From contig JABLXU010000047.1 of assembly GCA_013177805.1 (NCBI GenBank), positions 21,463 to 85,462 on the forward strand: a DNA stretch of 64,000 bases. The letters are read 5' to 3'. Positions 33,386 to 42,459 of this stretch are shown in pieces. The stretch comes from Candidatus Omnitrophota bacterium. Lineage in GTDB: Bacteria > Hinthialibacterota > Hinthialibacteria > Hinthialibacterales > Hinthialibacteraceae. The translations under genes and the position numbers were made by a program. The notes under the pieces were generated by a model that was not told the origin of the DNA, did no database searches, and saw nothing but the letters and a program-made list of their open reading frames with translations. The number at the start of each line of letters is the position of its first letter. Within the stretch, counting starts at the first letter, position 1.

Positions 33386-34792
33386 TTAGTTCGCGGCCAT
33401 TTTTTTGGCGTTATCGACCACCTCGTCAATCGTCCCGCACATATAGAACGCTTGTTCGGGCAGATCATCGAACTCGCCGGCGGCGATGCGTTTGAAGCCT
33501 TCAATGGTATCGGCCGTCTTGACGTACCGCCCTTCGCGCCCGGTGAATTGTTCCGCCACGAAAAACGGCTGCGACAGGTACCGCTGAATCCTACGGGCGC
33601 GTTGCACCGTGATCTTGTCCTCGTCAGACAATTCGTCCATCCCCAGGATGGCGATGATGTCCTGCAGATCTTTGTAGCGTTGCAGGATCAATTGGATCTG
33701 GCGGGCCGTTTCGTAATGTTCTTTACCTAGGATGCGCGGATCCATGATGCGGGAGGTGGAGTCCAGCGGATCCACGGCTGGATAAATGCCCAATTCCGAA
33801 ATGGGACGGGAAAGCACCGTGGTGGCATCCAGGTGGGAGAACGTTGTCGCCGGCGCGGGGTCGGTCAGGTCGTCGGCGGGCACGTAAATGGCTTGCACGG
33901 AGGTGATAGAGCCTTTCTTGGTGGAGGTGATACGCTCCTGCAACGCGCCCATTTCCGTGCTGAGGGTAGGCTGGTAGCCGACGGCTGAGGGCATGCGGCC
34001 CAGGAGGGCGGACACCTCGGATCCGGCTTGGGTGAAACGGAAGATGTTGTCGATGAAGAGCAACACGTCCTGCCCGCGGTCATCCCGGAAATATTCGGCC
34101 ATGGTCAGGGCGGAGAGTCCCACCCGCAGGCGCGCCCCGGGCGGTTCATTCATCTGGCCGAAGACGAGCGCTGTCCGGTCAATGACGCCGGATTCATTCA
34201 TTTCCAGCCACAAGTCGTTGCCCTCGCGGGTGCGCTCGCCCACGCCGCCAAAGACGGACACGCCGCCGTGCTCCGCCGCGATGTTGCGGATGAGCTCCAT
34301 GATGACCACGGTTTTGCCGACTCCCGCGCCGCCGAACAAACCAACCTTGCCGCCCTTGGCGTACGGCGCCAGCAGGTCGATGACTTTGATACCCGTTTCA
34401 AACTGTTCGGCTACGGGGACCTGGTCTTCAAAGGCGGGCGCGGGCCGGTGGATTGGATACCGGTTATTTTTATCGGGCAATTCCCCCTTGCCGTCGATCG
34501 GTTCGCCGAGGAGGTTGAACATCCGGCCCAGGCATTGATCCCCCACGGGCACGGAAATGGGTTGTCCCGTGTCCACGGCTTCCATGCCCCGGACCAAGCC
34601 GTCGGTGGAGGCCATGGCCACGCAGCGCACAATATTGTTCCCGATATGCTGAGCCACCTCGCAGGTGAGATGAATCCCCCGCCCGGAATGGTCGATGGTG
34701 ATGGCGTTAAGCATATTGGGCAAATGGTCCGAGTCGAATTCAATATCCACGGTGGGACCGATGATTTGGCGGACGTGGCCAATGTTGGGCAT
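33386..34792 (-). CDS. atpD: F-type ATP synthase beta subunit
   Basis: The 468-aa catalytic subunit has the P-loop GGAGVGKTVVIMELI, the catalytic-Glu region GGVGERTREGNDL and the DELSDED motif of the C-terminal domain. Length and order (A-G-D-C) are canonical. It acts in the F1 head at the cytoplasmic side. Confidence 0.96.
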   Translation of the reverse strand: MPNIGHVRQIIGPTVDIEFDSDHLPNMLNAITIDHSGRGIHLTCEVAQHIGNNIVRCVAMASTDGLVRGMEAVDTGQPISVPVGDQCLGRMFNLLGEPIDGKGELPDKNNRYPIHRPAPAFEDQVPVAEQFETGIKVIDLLAPYAKGGKVGLFGGAGVGKTVVIMELIRNIAAEHGGVSVFGGVGERTREGNDLWLEMNESGVIDRTALVFGQMNEPPGARLRVGLSALTMAEYFRDDRGQDVLLFIDNIFRFTQAGSEVSALLGRMPSAVGYQPTLSTEMGALQERITSTKKGSITSVQAIYVPADDLTDPAPATTFSHLDATTVLSRPISELGIYPAVDPLDSTSRIMDPRILGKEHYETARQIQLILQRYKDLQDIIAILGMDELSDEDKITVQRARRIQRYLSQPFFVAEQFTGREGRYVKTADTIEGFKRIAAGEFDDLPEQAFYMCGTIDEVVDNAKKMAAN

Positions 34793-34846
34793 GGTACCTG
34801 CTCACTCCCTGATTGGTTTGGATGGGGGGGATCCCCCTGGTTCCGG

Positions 34847-35725
34847 TTACCCCTTGAGGGCCTCGGCGCCCCCCACGATCTCCAGGATTTCGGTGGTGAT
34901 CGCGGTTTGCCGGGCCTTGTTTAACTGGAGGGTCAACGCATCCATCAACTCCTCGCAGTTTTGGTTGGCGGTGGTCATGGCCATCATGCGGGCCTGATGC
35001 TCCGCCATGAACGCGTCGGTAAACGAATAAAAAATCTGGGTTTCCACGTAGAGGGGCAAAATCTGGTTCAGGATCGTGCGGGGATCCGGCTCGAAAATGT
35101 ATTCCAGCCGATCCTGCGGGGGATGATCCCGTTTCGCTTTCACCAGCATCGATTGCTCGTCGAGGGGAAGAAACATTTCCCGCTTGACCCGGTAGGCCAT
35201 GGCGGTGATGGCCTGGTTGTAGATCAGTTCGACCTCGTTAAATCCGCCATGCAAGAAGAGATCCTGGATATCCCGGGCGATCTCCAAAATGCGCGGCAGG
35301 TCGATGTTGCCCCGGAAATCGCGCTGCCCCCGGACGACAGGATACCCCTGTTTTTCCAGAAATTTCTGGGCCCGCGCGCCGATAGCGTAAAAAGCGAATC
35401 CGCCGGACAGCGAATCGGCGTAATCGGCCGCGTAGCGGTGCACCGAGTGATTAAACGAACCGCACAGTCCACGGTCAGAGGAAAACAACACAATCAGACG
35501 CCGGCCGGTTTCCCGCCGTTGCATCAGCGGCTGTCCTTCACCGCCCACGCTGCCCACCATTTCCGCCACCAGTTGCTGCAGGCGCTCCGCGTACGGCTTG
35601 ATGCGGCCGCGGTGTTCCTGCGCCCGGTGCATCTTAGAAGCCGAAACCGAGCGCATCGCGCGGGTGATCAGTTTGGTGTTGTTCACCGTGCGGATGCGGC
35701 GGCGTAAATGTTTGGAGGATGGCAT
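34847..35725 (-). CDS. atpG: F-type ATP synthase gamma subunit
   Basis: The 292-aa central stalk subunit has the expected N-terminal helix (RIRTVNNTKLITRAMRSVSASK) and the signature C-terminal helix with LNKARQTAITTEILEIVGGAEAL. SDRGLCGSFN is also conserved. AAGGAG precedes the ATG. It lies between atpA and atpD as usual. Confidence 0.95.
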   Translation of the reverse strand: MPSSKHLRRRIRTVNNTKLITRAMRSVSASKMHRAQEHRGRIKPYAERLQQLVAEMVGSVGGEGQPLMQRRETGRRLIVLFSSDRGLCGSFNHSVHRYAADYADSLSGGFAFYAIGARAQKFLEKQGYPVVRGQRDFRGNIDLPRILEIARDIQDLFLHGGFNEVELIYNQAITAMAYRVKREMFLPLDEQSMLVKAKRDHPPQDRLEYIFEPDPRTILNQILPLYVETQIFYSFTDAFMAEHQARMMAMTTANQNCEELMDALTLQLNKARQTAITTEILEIVGGAEALKG

Positions 35726-35764
35726 CGCGGCTCCTTAATCGCGGTTCCCTTGCGGCGGACCGGT

Positions 35765-37291
35765 TCACCCGGCCGCTTTGGTTCGTTCCACAAACAAACT
35801 CTTGAATTTCTTGATTCCTTCCTTCAATTTCTGCTGCACCGGTTCCGTCAAGACCTTCTCCGTTTGGATCACGTGCAGGGCTTCCCCGTATTTGTCCTTC
35901 ATGAAGGAAACCAATTCTTTTTCGAAGATGTGGATCTGGTGCAGGGGCAGATCATCCAAAAATCCCTGGCCGCCGGCGAAGATAATCAAGACCTGTTCTT
36001 CCAAGGGTTTCGGTTGATATTGATCTTGTTTGAGGATTTCCGTCATCCGCTCACCGCGGGTCAACTGGGCCAGGGTGGCCTTGTCAAGATCTGAACCGAA
36101 CTGGGCGAAGGCGGCCAGTTCGCGGTACTGGGCCAGATCCAACCGCAAGCGTCCCGCCACGGTTTTCATGGCTTTGGTTTGGGCATTGCCGCCGACCCGG
36201 GAGACCGAAAGCCCCACGTTGATGGCTGGTTTGACTCCCGCGTAGAAAAGGTCGGGCTCGAGATAAATCTGGCCGTCGGTGATGGAGATCACGTTGGTGG
36301 GGATGTAAGCCGAAACGTCGCCCATCTGGGTTTCGATGATCGGCAAAGCGGTCAGCGATCCGCCCTTGTTGGCCTCACTCAGTTTCGCCGCCCGTTCCAA
36401 AAGCCGGCTGTGCAGATAAAACACATCGCCGGGATAGGCTTCGCGTCCCGGCGGGCGGCGCAGGAGCAGCGACAGTTGACGGTAGGCGACGGCATGCTTG
36501 GAGAGATCGTCGTACACTACCAGGGCATGTCGGCCGTTGTACAAGAAATATTCCCCCATAGCGCAGCCCGCGTAGGGCGCGATGTATTGCTGGGTGGCGG
36601 GTTGTTCGGCGGTGGCGGAGACGACGGTCGTGTATTCCATGGCGCCGTATTGCCGGAGGGTTTCCACAATGGCGGCGACGCTCGAGGCTTTCTGGCCAAC
36701 CGCCACGTAAATGCAATACACCCCCGCGCCCCGCTGGTTGATGATCGTGTCCACGGCGATGGCCGTCTTTCCCGTGCCCCGGTCGCCGATAATCAGTTCC
36801 CGCTGGCCCCGGCCGATGGGAATCATCGAGTCAATGGCCTTGAGGCCGGTCATGAGCGGCTCTTTCACGGGTTGCCGGTCGATGACGCCGGGCGCATTGC
36901 TCTCAATGGGACGGAATTCCTTGGTGACGACCGGCCCTTTACCGTCCAGGGGTTCACCGATGGGATTCACCACCCGGCCCAGCAAGGGTTCTCCCACGGG
37001 GACCGAAGCAATCCGGCCTGTCCGCTTCACCAAATCGCCTTCCCGGATGGACGGATCCAGCGTCAGCAAAGCAGCCCCCACGGTATTTATTTCCAGGTTG
37101 AGAACGATGCCCATCTGGCCGCCCGGAAATTCCAGCAATTCGCCGGCCATGGCTTCGTCCAGCCCATGAATCGTAGCGATGCCGTCCCCGATCTTCAAAA
37201 TGGTACCCACCGCGTCCATTTTGAGACCGGTTTCATAGGCGGAAAGTTCCCGCTCCAAAACCGAGGTTATCTCTTCGGGTCGTAATGCCAT
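35765..37291 (-). CDS. atpA: F-type ATP synthase alpha subunit
   Basis: The 508-aa regulatory nucleotide-binding subunit has the P-loop GDRGTGKTAIAVDTI and the signature PAINVGLSVSRVGGNAQTKAM. GAGGA is upstream of the ATG. It starts 39 nt after atpH, in the same reading frame; only the TAG stop of atpH separates the two. Confidence 0.96.
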   Translation of the reverse strand: MALRPEEITSVLERELSAYETGLKMDAVGTILKIGDGIATIHGLDEAMAGELLEFPGGQMGIVLNLEINTVGAALLTLDPSIREGDLVKRTGRIASVPVGEPLLGRVVNPIGEPLDGKGPVVTKEFRPIESNAPGVIDRQPVKEPLMTGLKAIDSMIPIGRGQRELIIGDRGTGKTAIAVDTIINQRGAGVYCIYVAVGQKASSVAAIVETLRQYGAMEYTTVVSATAEQPATQQYIAPYAGCAMGEYFLYNGRHALVVYDDLSKHAVAYRQLSLLLRRPPGREAYPGDVFYLHSRLLERAAKLSEANKGGSLTALPIIETQMGDVSAYIPTNVISITDGQIYLEPDLFYAGVKPAINVGLSVSRVGGNAQTKAMKTVAGRLRLDLAQYRELAAFAQFGSDLDKATLAQLTRGERMTEILKQDQYQPKPLEEQVLIIFAGGQGFLDDLPLHQIHIFEKELVSFMKDKYGEALHVIQTEKVLTEPVQQKLKEGIKKFKSLFVERTKAAG

Positions 37292-37330
37292 CGTTTTTTT
37301 TCCTCTAGCTTCCAGCGGATAAGCAGCCCG

Positions 37331-37888
37331 CTACGAGGCGAGCCGTGTATCCAACAACCGCTGTCGGATTTCGTTTAAATACGTGCGCAGGCTGGTGTCA
37401 ATCAAGATATCCTTGTATTGCACCCGGAGGCCGCCGATCAGGCTGGGATCCACCTTGAACTCAAGATTGAACCGGAGCCGGCTGAAGGCTTCCAACTTTT
37501 CCTGGATGATTCGCTTTTCATCCCCGGTCAAGGGGATTGAGGTGGTGACACGGCCCGGAGTGATATTTTCATCCAACTCGCACAGTTCAGCGAATTTCCG
37601 CAGCATCCCGGGGAGTTCATCAATCCGGTTCTTGCGCAACACCAGCAGCAGAAACTGGAACAGTTCCCTGGACAGTTGGTTTCCGAAGGCGGTCTGTACC
37701 AGTTTTTCCTTGTCTTCCGTGCGAAACTGGGGGCCCACCAGGAACAAGTGGAATTTCGGTTCCGATTCCAACAAGCGCAGAAGCTGCAATGCTTCGTCCC
37801 GGGCGGCCAGTAATGGAACGCCACTCTGCTTAGTCGTATTCAGAAGCGCTCTCGCGTAGTTGGACGCGACGATCGGATCAGGCTGCAC
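37331..37888 (-). CDS. atpH: F-type ATP synthase delta subunit
   Basis: The 185-aa peripheral-stalk subunit has the N-terminal VASNYARALL and C-terminal DPSLIGGLRVQYKDILIDTSLR segments typical of delta/OSCP. It ends in a TAG codon. It is followed by atpA in the same frame and starts 3 nt after the stop of atpF, indicating a tight operon. Confidence 0.92.
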   Translation of the reverse strand: MQPDPIVASNYARALLNTTKQSGVPLLAARDEALQLLRLLESEPKFHLFLVGPQFRTEDKEKLVQTAFGNQLSRELFQFLLLVLRKNRIDELPGMLRKFAELCELDENITPGRVTTSIPLTGDEKRIIQEKLEAFSRLRFNLEFKVDPSLIGGLRVQYKDILIDTSLRTYLNEIRQRLLDTRLAS

Positions 37889-37891
37889 CGG

Positions 37892-38437
37892 TCAGTTCCT
37901 TTCAATCCGGGCGAGGAAGTCACCGATCAGTTGCCGGTGCCCCGCGTCGTCCAGCCGTTGTTTAAGGAGGTGTTCCGTGGCCTCGATCGTCATGTTGATG
38001 ATGTCTTTCTTGATAACCTCGCGGGCCTTCTCGGTTTCATACTCGATATTCTTTTGCGCCTTCTGGATCATTTCCGCCGATTCGCGCCGGGCGGATTCTT
38101 GGATCGACTCCGCCACCCGCCGCCCTTCGGCGATCAGTTCCTGCATGCGCGCGCGGGCCTCCTCCTCGATATGGCTCAAACGTTCTTCCAGCGCCCGGTG
38201 ATCGGCGTCGGCCTTTTTTCGGAGTTCTTCCGCTTGTTGAAGGTCGGATTGGATCCGTTCCCGGCGTTCATCGATCACTTCCAGGATCGGCCCGAAAGCG
38301 AAGCGCTTCAGGATCCAAAAGACGATAAAAAAGCAGACGATATGGGTCAGGACCTGAACGTGCATGGGGGCTTGTTCCACCCCTCCCGCCGTCAGGACCG
38401 TCTGCCCGATGAGGAATGGAAGGCTGGCGAGTTCCAC
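37892..38437 (-). CDS. atpF: F-type ATP synthase b subunit
   Basis: The 181-aa stator subunit has one N-terminal membrane helix (about residues 29-48, LTHIVCFFIVFWILKRFAFG) and a long charged coiled-coil domain rich in Glu, Arg and Ala. The start is a GTG at 38437 with TAAGGAGTT upstream. It follows atpE and precedes atpH by 3 nt. Confidence 0.92.
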   Translation of the reverse strand: MELASLPFLIGQTVLTAGGVEQAPMHVQVLTHIVCFFIVFWILKRFAFGPILEVIDERRERIQSDLQQAEELRKKADADHRALEERLSHIEEEARARMQELIAEGRRVAESIQESARRESAEMIQKAQKNIEYETEKAREVIKKDIINMTIEATEHLLKQRLDDAGHRQLIGDFLARIERN

Positions 38438-38484
38438 GATACCAACTCCTTACTGCAGGGAATGAGTCCGGCCGGGCCGGTGGA

Positions 38485-38730
38485 TTAGAATCCAGCGATG
38501 GCGGCCAGGAAGTTGGAAATCAGGGCGTAAATGGTCAACGCCTCGATGAACGCGGCGCCGATGATCATGCCCGTTTGGATCTGCGCGGCCGATTCCGGCT
38601 GACGGGCCATTGATTCCATGGCCTTGCTGACCGCCAGGCCCAGTCCGATGCCCGACCCGATGGCGGCCATGCCGATCCCGAAATGATACGCTCCCTGGGT
38701 TGTCAAAAAGGTGGCGAGTTGGTTTTCCAT
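38485..38730 (-). CDS. atpE: F-type ATP synthase c subunit, proton type
   Basis: The 81-aa rotor protein has two membrane helices joined by the polar loop ARQPE. The ion-binding Glu is in GAAFIEALTIYAL of helix 2; the residue after Glu is Ala rather than Ser, and helix 1 has no Gln in the usual sodium-site position, favouring H+ over Na+ (inference). TAGGAGG precedes the ATG. It lies between atpB and atpF. Confidence 0.93.
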   Translation of the reverse strand: MENQLATFLTTQGAYHFGIGMAAIGSGIGLGLAVSKAMESMARQPESAAQIQTGMIIGAAFIEALTIYALISNFLAAIAGF

Positions 38731-38808
38731 TCTATCCTCCTAGGATTGTCAACTGGAACAGACTATATGAATTAATTCGAATTTACCCCGGACATTGCGG
38801 AATCCGTG

Positions 38809-39708
38809 TCAATGGGCTTTTCCCCCGGTTTCCTCGTGGCCGTCATGTTCGCCGTGCGGCAAAACCAACACTATATAAACGGTGGCCAGAAGGGTAAAGA
38901 CCAAGGCCTGGATCGTCCCCATCAGCATGGACAGCAGCACGAACGGCAAATGCAACGGTATACCGATGGGCGTCAGGGGAATGACGGCCATGATCATCTG
39001 AATTCCCAGCATCAGCCCGATCCCCAGCAACAGATCCTCGCCAAAGATGTTGCCATAGAGACGGCAAGCCAGGCTGAGGGGTTTGATGAACTCTTCCATG
39101 ATGTGCAACGGCAAGAGCAAGACCGCCACGCCATATCCCACCGCGTCCCGGGGTTCACCCATCATGTGAAACAGGTATTTTTTCGGTCCTTGCCGCGTAA
39201 GAGCCGTGTACTGCACATAGAAGAATACCGTAACTGCCAACGCCCCGGTGACCTTCAGGTTGGAGGTGGGGGATTTCATGAGGGGAACCAACCCCGCCCA
39301 GTTCATGAAAAAGATGAAGAAAAACAACGATCCGACAAAGGGGAAATAGCGGCGGCCTTCTTTCTCGCCCAGAATGCCGCATACCAGAAGGTACAATCTC
39401 TCCAAAACCAGTTCCACGAACGCTTGCATACGGGACGGAACCAAAGTCCGGTTCCGGGTGGCCATGGAAAAGAAAAAGGCCAGGGCAGCGATGATCAGCA
39501 CCATGAAAACTTGGTTTTCAAAATAAAGCAGCCAGTTGATGAGGGCGTTGCCGGGAAAATACGCATGAAGAACATGGATGAAATTCGGCAGCTCGGGAAT
39601 GGTGGGGGATTCACTTTCGGCGGCATGGGCCGTGGCTTCGGCTCCGGATTCCACGGCTGTCTGCACGATCCACACCGCTTGCAACACCCGCTCTGTCACC
39701 ATGCGCAA
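38809..39708 (-). CDS. atpB: F-type ATP synthase a subunit
   Basis: The 299-aa membrane subunit has about five to six helices and the essential Arg in KPLSLACRLYGNIFGEDLL. It forms the proton half-channels next to the c ring. The His/Gly-rich C-terminus (HGEHDGHEETGGKAH) is unusual and could bind metal, but this is uncertain. It follows atpI. Confidence 0.93.
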   Translation of the reverse strand: MRMVTERVLQAVWIVQTAVESGAEATAHAAESESPTIPELPNFIHVLHAYFPGNALINWLLYFENQVFMVLIIAALAFFFSMATRNRTLVPSRMQAFVELVLERLYLLVCGILGEKEGRRYFPFVGSLFFFIFFMNWAGLVPLMKSPTSNLKVTGALAVTVFFYVQYTALTRQGPKKYLFHMMGEPRDAVGYGVAVLLLPLHIMEEFIKPLSLACRLYGNIFGEDLLLGIGLMLGIQMIMAVIPLTPIGIPLHLPFVLLSMLMGTIQALVFTLLATVYIVLVLPHGEHDGHEETGGKAH

Positions 39709-39730
39709 ACCACTCCTCTTTCTGGCGCGG

Positions 39731-40117
39731 TCATTCTCCCGCCGGCGGGACGCCTTCCGGCTGGGAGGCTTGGCGGTCCCACCGGACCGCTTCGATCAAG
39801 ATCAACAAAAACGGGACATGAAAACCCAGCAAACTGGCGCCTACAGGTATTGGGAGAAGATTCAACAGGATTGCGGCGGCTCCATATAGAACCGGCAGTT
39901 TGACCAAGACCAAAATCATCAAGAACCCCAGGCGGCGCGGTCCGCATAACTCTACCACTAGATTTTTCAGGACCAGCAGATTGGTGGCTGACCATACCCC
40001 GCCAAACAACCACCCCAGCGCGTGAGGCCCGTCCCAGGCGAGCCAAAGAAGCGCGGCGGTCCCGAGCATCAACCAATACGACCATCGCATCAACCGCGCC
40101 AGATCCTCAGGAATCAC
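39731..40117 (-). CDS. atpI: ATP synthase I-like small membrane protein
   Basis: The 128-aa protein has about four hydrophobic segments (LMLGTAALLWLAW, LGWLFGGVWSATNLLVL, LGFLMILVLVKLPVLYGAA, LLGFHVPFLLILIEAV) and no other recognisable motif. Position between atpZ and atpB and the membrane pattern fit the AtpI family (c-ring assembly helper). It overlaps atpZ by 11 nt. The assignment rests mainly on context. Confidence 0.75.
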   Translation of the reverse strand: MIPEDLARLMRWSYWLMLGTAALLWLAWDGPHALGWLFGGVWSATNLLVLKNLVVELCGPRRLGFLMILVLVKLPVLYGAAAILLNLLPIPVGASLLGFHVPFLLILIEAVRWDRQASQPEGVPPAGE

Positions 40118-40367
40118 GGTCTCTCTCCACGGCTTTGATTACATCCCGGATTACAAAATAGGTTTGCCGAAAAGCGGAAATGACACCCAAGAGCAAGAAA
40201 ACCGCCTTCAGCCACGTTGTGCCCAATTTGCCATCCAGCCAATTCCCGATATAGAAAAAAACGACCGGATAGAGCACCAAAAACGTCGGAATGAAGACAC
40301 AAGAACCCGCAATCCGAACCCACTTGAACTTGGACTCACTGGTGTTTTTTTTATCCAAGACGTCCAC
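40107..40367 (-). CDS. AtpZ/AtpQ-type accessory protein
   Basis: The 86-aa protein has two membrane helices (PTFLVLYPVVFFYIGNWL and KAVFLLLGVISAFRQTYFVI) separated by the Asp/Gly-rich loop DGKLGTTW, the pattern of the AtpZ/I family that opens many atp operons. It is the first gene after the promoter at 40432-40460 and overlaps atpI by 11 nt. Mg2+ transport or c-ring assembly roles have been proposed for relatives; none is shown here. Confidence 0.75.
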   Translation of the reverse strand: MDVLDKKNTSESKFKWVRIAGSCVFIPTFLVLYPVVFFYIGNWLDGKLGTTWLKAVFLLLGVISAFRQTYFVIRDVIKAVERDRDS

Positions 40368-40431
40368 TGGTTTTGGTCTCTCGTGGACTTGAGCCAGTCC
40401 ACCCCTGTACCGGTAGGACTAATAGGAACCA

Positions 40432-40460
40432 ATCTTAAATTCCAACCGGGAAGGTGTCAA
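40432..40460 (-). promoter_or_regulatory. Sigma-70-type promoter of the atp operon
   Basis: Read leftward, TTGACA (40460-40455) and TAAGAT (40437-40432) are spaced by 17 nt. Transcription would start near 40425 and leave a leader of about 58 nt before the atpZ-like gene. The rest of the 287-nt intergenic region before 40655 shows no gene. Confidence 0.6.
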
Positions 40461-40654
40461 CCGTCGCAGTCCGGGGCGGAACCACCCTTTATTAAAAATT
40501 TTTCAAAAAGGGGTGTGGCGGAACGAGGATTGGCCGGGACCGATTGAGGCAAAATGCGGGTTATCTATCGAATTGGTTATGGTGTACCATTCATCCGGCG
40601 CATGGCCGCCCGCCCTGCCCCCATTCCATTTCAAGTTGACCCAAATAGGATACA

Positions 40655-42265
40655 ATGGCGGAGAAAGCAGGGATTGGGGCCGATCTTTCCCTACCCGGCC
40701 ATTCAGAATGCGAAGTGAATCAAGTGGATGCGTTCATGAAAATTCGGGAGTTGATTTCCCTTGAGAAACATCTGCGATCCTTTCCCGAAACGCCTCACGG
40801 GCCGATCGGTTTAATCTATCCCCATGTTTATCCCGTGGGGATGGCCAGTTTGGGTTACCAACAGGTCTACCGCCTTTTTCGTGAGTCCGGCTTTGGGGTG
40901 GAGCGGGTATTTTGGGATCCGGAGGGCCGGGAAACCATCAGCCTAGAGAACCGGATCCCGCTTTTCCGTTTCCCCATTGTAGCGAGTTCGTATACTTATG
41001 AACTGGATATCCTCCATCTGCTGAAAATGCTGATCCGGGGGGGCGTCGATCCGCTCGCGGAGCAGCGGGGGCCAGAATCGCCCTGGCTGATCATGGGGGG
41101 ACAAGCCGCCACCGCCAATCCCCGGCTGCTGCAACGGATTGCGGACATCATCGTGCTGGGTGAAGGGGAACAGGTGATCGAAGCCCTTTCGAGGAGGTTG
41201 ATCCAAACTCAAGGAGAGGCACGCACCCGCGTTTTGGAGGCCGTGGCCGAACTGCCGCACGTCTATGTGCCCCGGGTCCACGGCGAGTTCGACCGCCATC
41301 GCTTTCCCCAACATACTCTCGAGCCACTTGATCTCTACCCCTGCCATTCGGTCATCCGGGCGGCTAAAGACGAGTTCGGCGGCGCGTTTTTGCTGGAATT
41401 GTCGCGCGGTTGCAAATATCAATGCAAATTCTGCATTGTCCACTACATGAACGGCACGGCACGGTACCGCGAGTTTGACAGTTTGATCGATACCCTGGAT
41501 CGCTACCAACACCTATACGAAAAAGTGGGCCTGCTCGGGGCGGCGGTAGCCGATCATCCCCGTGTGGAGGATGTCACCGAATGGTTGGTGCGGCGGGGGA
41601 AGCAGGTTTCCACCTCCTCCCTGCGGGCGGAACGGCTGACCGAACGGTTTTTGGATTTGTTGCGCGAGGGCGGACAACAGAACCTCACCGTCGCGCCCGA
41701 AGCGGGAGACGTAACACGGCGCCGGGACATGAAAAAGGGAGTCCGCGACGACAAATATCTCCGCTTGGCCGAATGGGCCGGGAAACGGCAATTCCATAGT
41801 TTGAAACTCTATTTTCTGCTCGGTACGCCGGGAGCCGATCCCATGGACGAAGCGGCCGAAATCATTGAGTTCAGCCGGAAAATGAGTGAGGTCTTCACGG
41901 GCCACGGCGGTGGCAAGATCATTGCCGCCCTTTCGCCCTTCGTCCCCAAGCCCACCACGCCCTGGGCAAGCGAAGCATTATGGGATCCCAAGGCGGTCAA
42001 GAAGGCTTCCCGGGTGGTCCGGAAACATCTGGCGTTCCGTGGCAACTTGAAGGTGCCCCCCGTGAATGTCAAGGAAGCGCGCGCCGAAGCCATCCTCTCC
42101 TGGTTTGGGCCGGAATTGACCGATGAGTTGCTGCGCCTGGCGCGGGAGGAGATTTCCCTGGAATCAGCCTTCAAGGATTTCAATCTGGACCAAATCCCCG
42201 AACAGGCCCGGCGGATATCGGGATACCCGGAACTGGCCGAAACCGGGGGTAAAGGAATGAAATGA
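40655..42265 (+). CDS. B12-binding-domain-type radical SAM protein (COG1032-like)
   Basis: The 536-aa protein has an N-terminal Rossmann-like segment (YPHVYPVGMASLGYQQVYRL, then LIMGGQAATANPRLLQRI) like the cobalamin-binding domains of this superfamily, and a radical SAM core with the [4Fe-4S] motif CKYQCKFC near residue 256 and the TVAPEAGD stretch. It should cleave SAM reductively. The substrate is unknown; relatives act in RNA or lipid modification. The ATG at 40655 has no clear ribosome-binding site; an in-frame ATG at 40736 (MKIRELISLE) is an alternative. It is divergent from the atp operon. Confidence 0.82.
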   Translation: MAEKAGIGADLSLPGHSECEVNQVDAFMKIRELISLEKHLRSFPETPHGPIGLIYPHVYPVGMASLGYQQVYRLFRESGFGVERVFWDPEGRETISLENRIPLFRFPIVASSYTYELDILHLLKMLIRGGVDPLAEQRGPESPWLIMGGQAATANPRLLQRIADIIVLGEGEQVIEALSRRLIQTQGEARTRVLEAVAELPHVYVPRVHGEFDRHRFPQHTLEPLDLYPCHSVIRAAKDEFGGAFLLELSRGCKYQCKFCIVHYMNGTARYREFDSLIDTLDRYQHLYEKVGLLGAAVADHPRVEDVTEWLVRRGKQVSTSSLRAERLTERFLDLLREGGQQNLTVAPEAGDVTRRRDMKKGVRDDKYLRLAEWAGKRQFHSLKLYFLLGTPGADPMDEAAEIIEFSRKMSEVFTGHGGGKIIAALSPFVPKPTTPWASEALWDPKAVKKASRVVRKHLAFRGNLKVPPVNVKEARAEAILSWFGPELTDELLRLAREEISLESAFKDFNLDQIPEQARRISGYPELAETGGKGMK

Positions 42266-42459
42266 GGGAATATCCGCCATCCATTCTTGTCTCTGGATTG
42301 GGAATCCCTTCCCTTTTCCCGGCTCGATGAGAAAGATAAAAAGCGGTTTGCTTTCTGTCCTCTTATCCCCTAGGCCGGTTACACTATAATTTTAACCATT
42401 GCCAAAGATAGGGTCCGAATCCAGGATGATCGAATGTTTCGGGCTGAAAGGAGTGCGGG

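Noticed and set aside
36179..37285. A 368-codon plus-strand frame opposite atpA
   Set aside because: atpA is certain and the plus-strand frame has no family features.
14310..37333. General reassignment of TAG to an amino acid
   Set aside because: TAG ends at least three normal genes, and readthrough at atpH would fuse it in frame to atpA.
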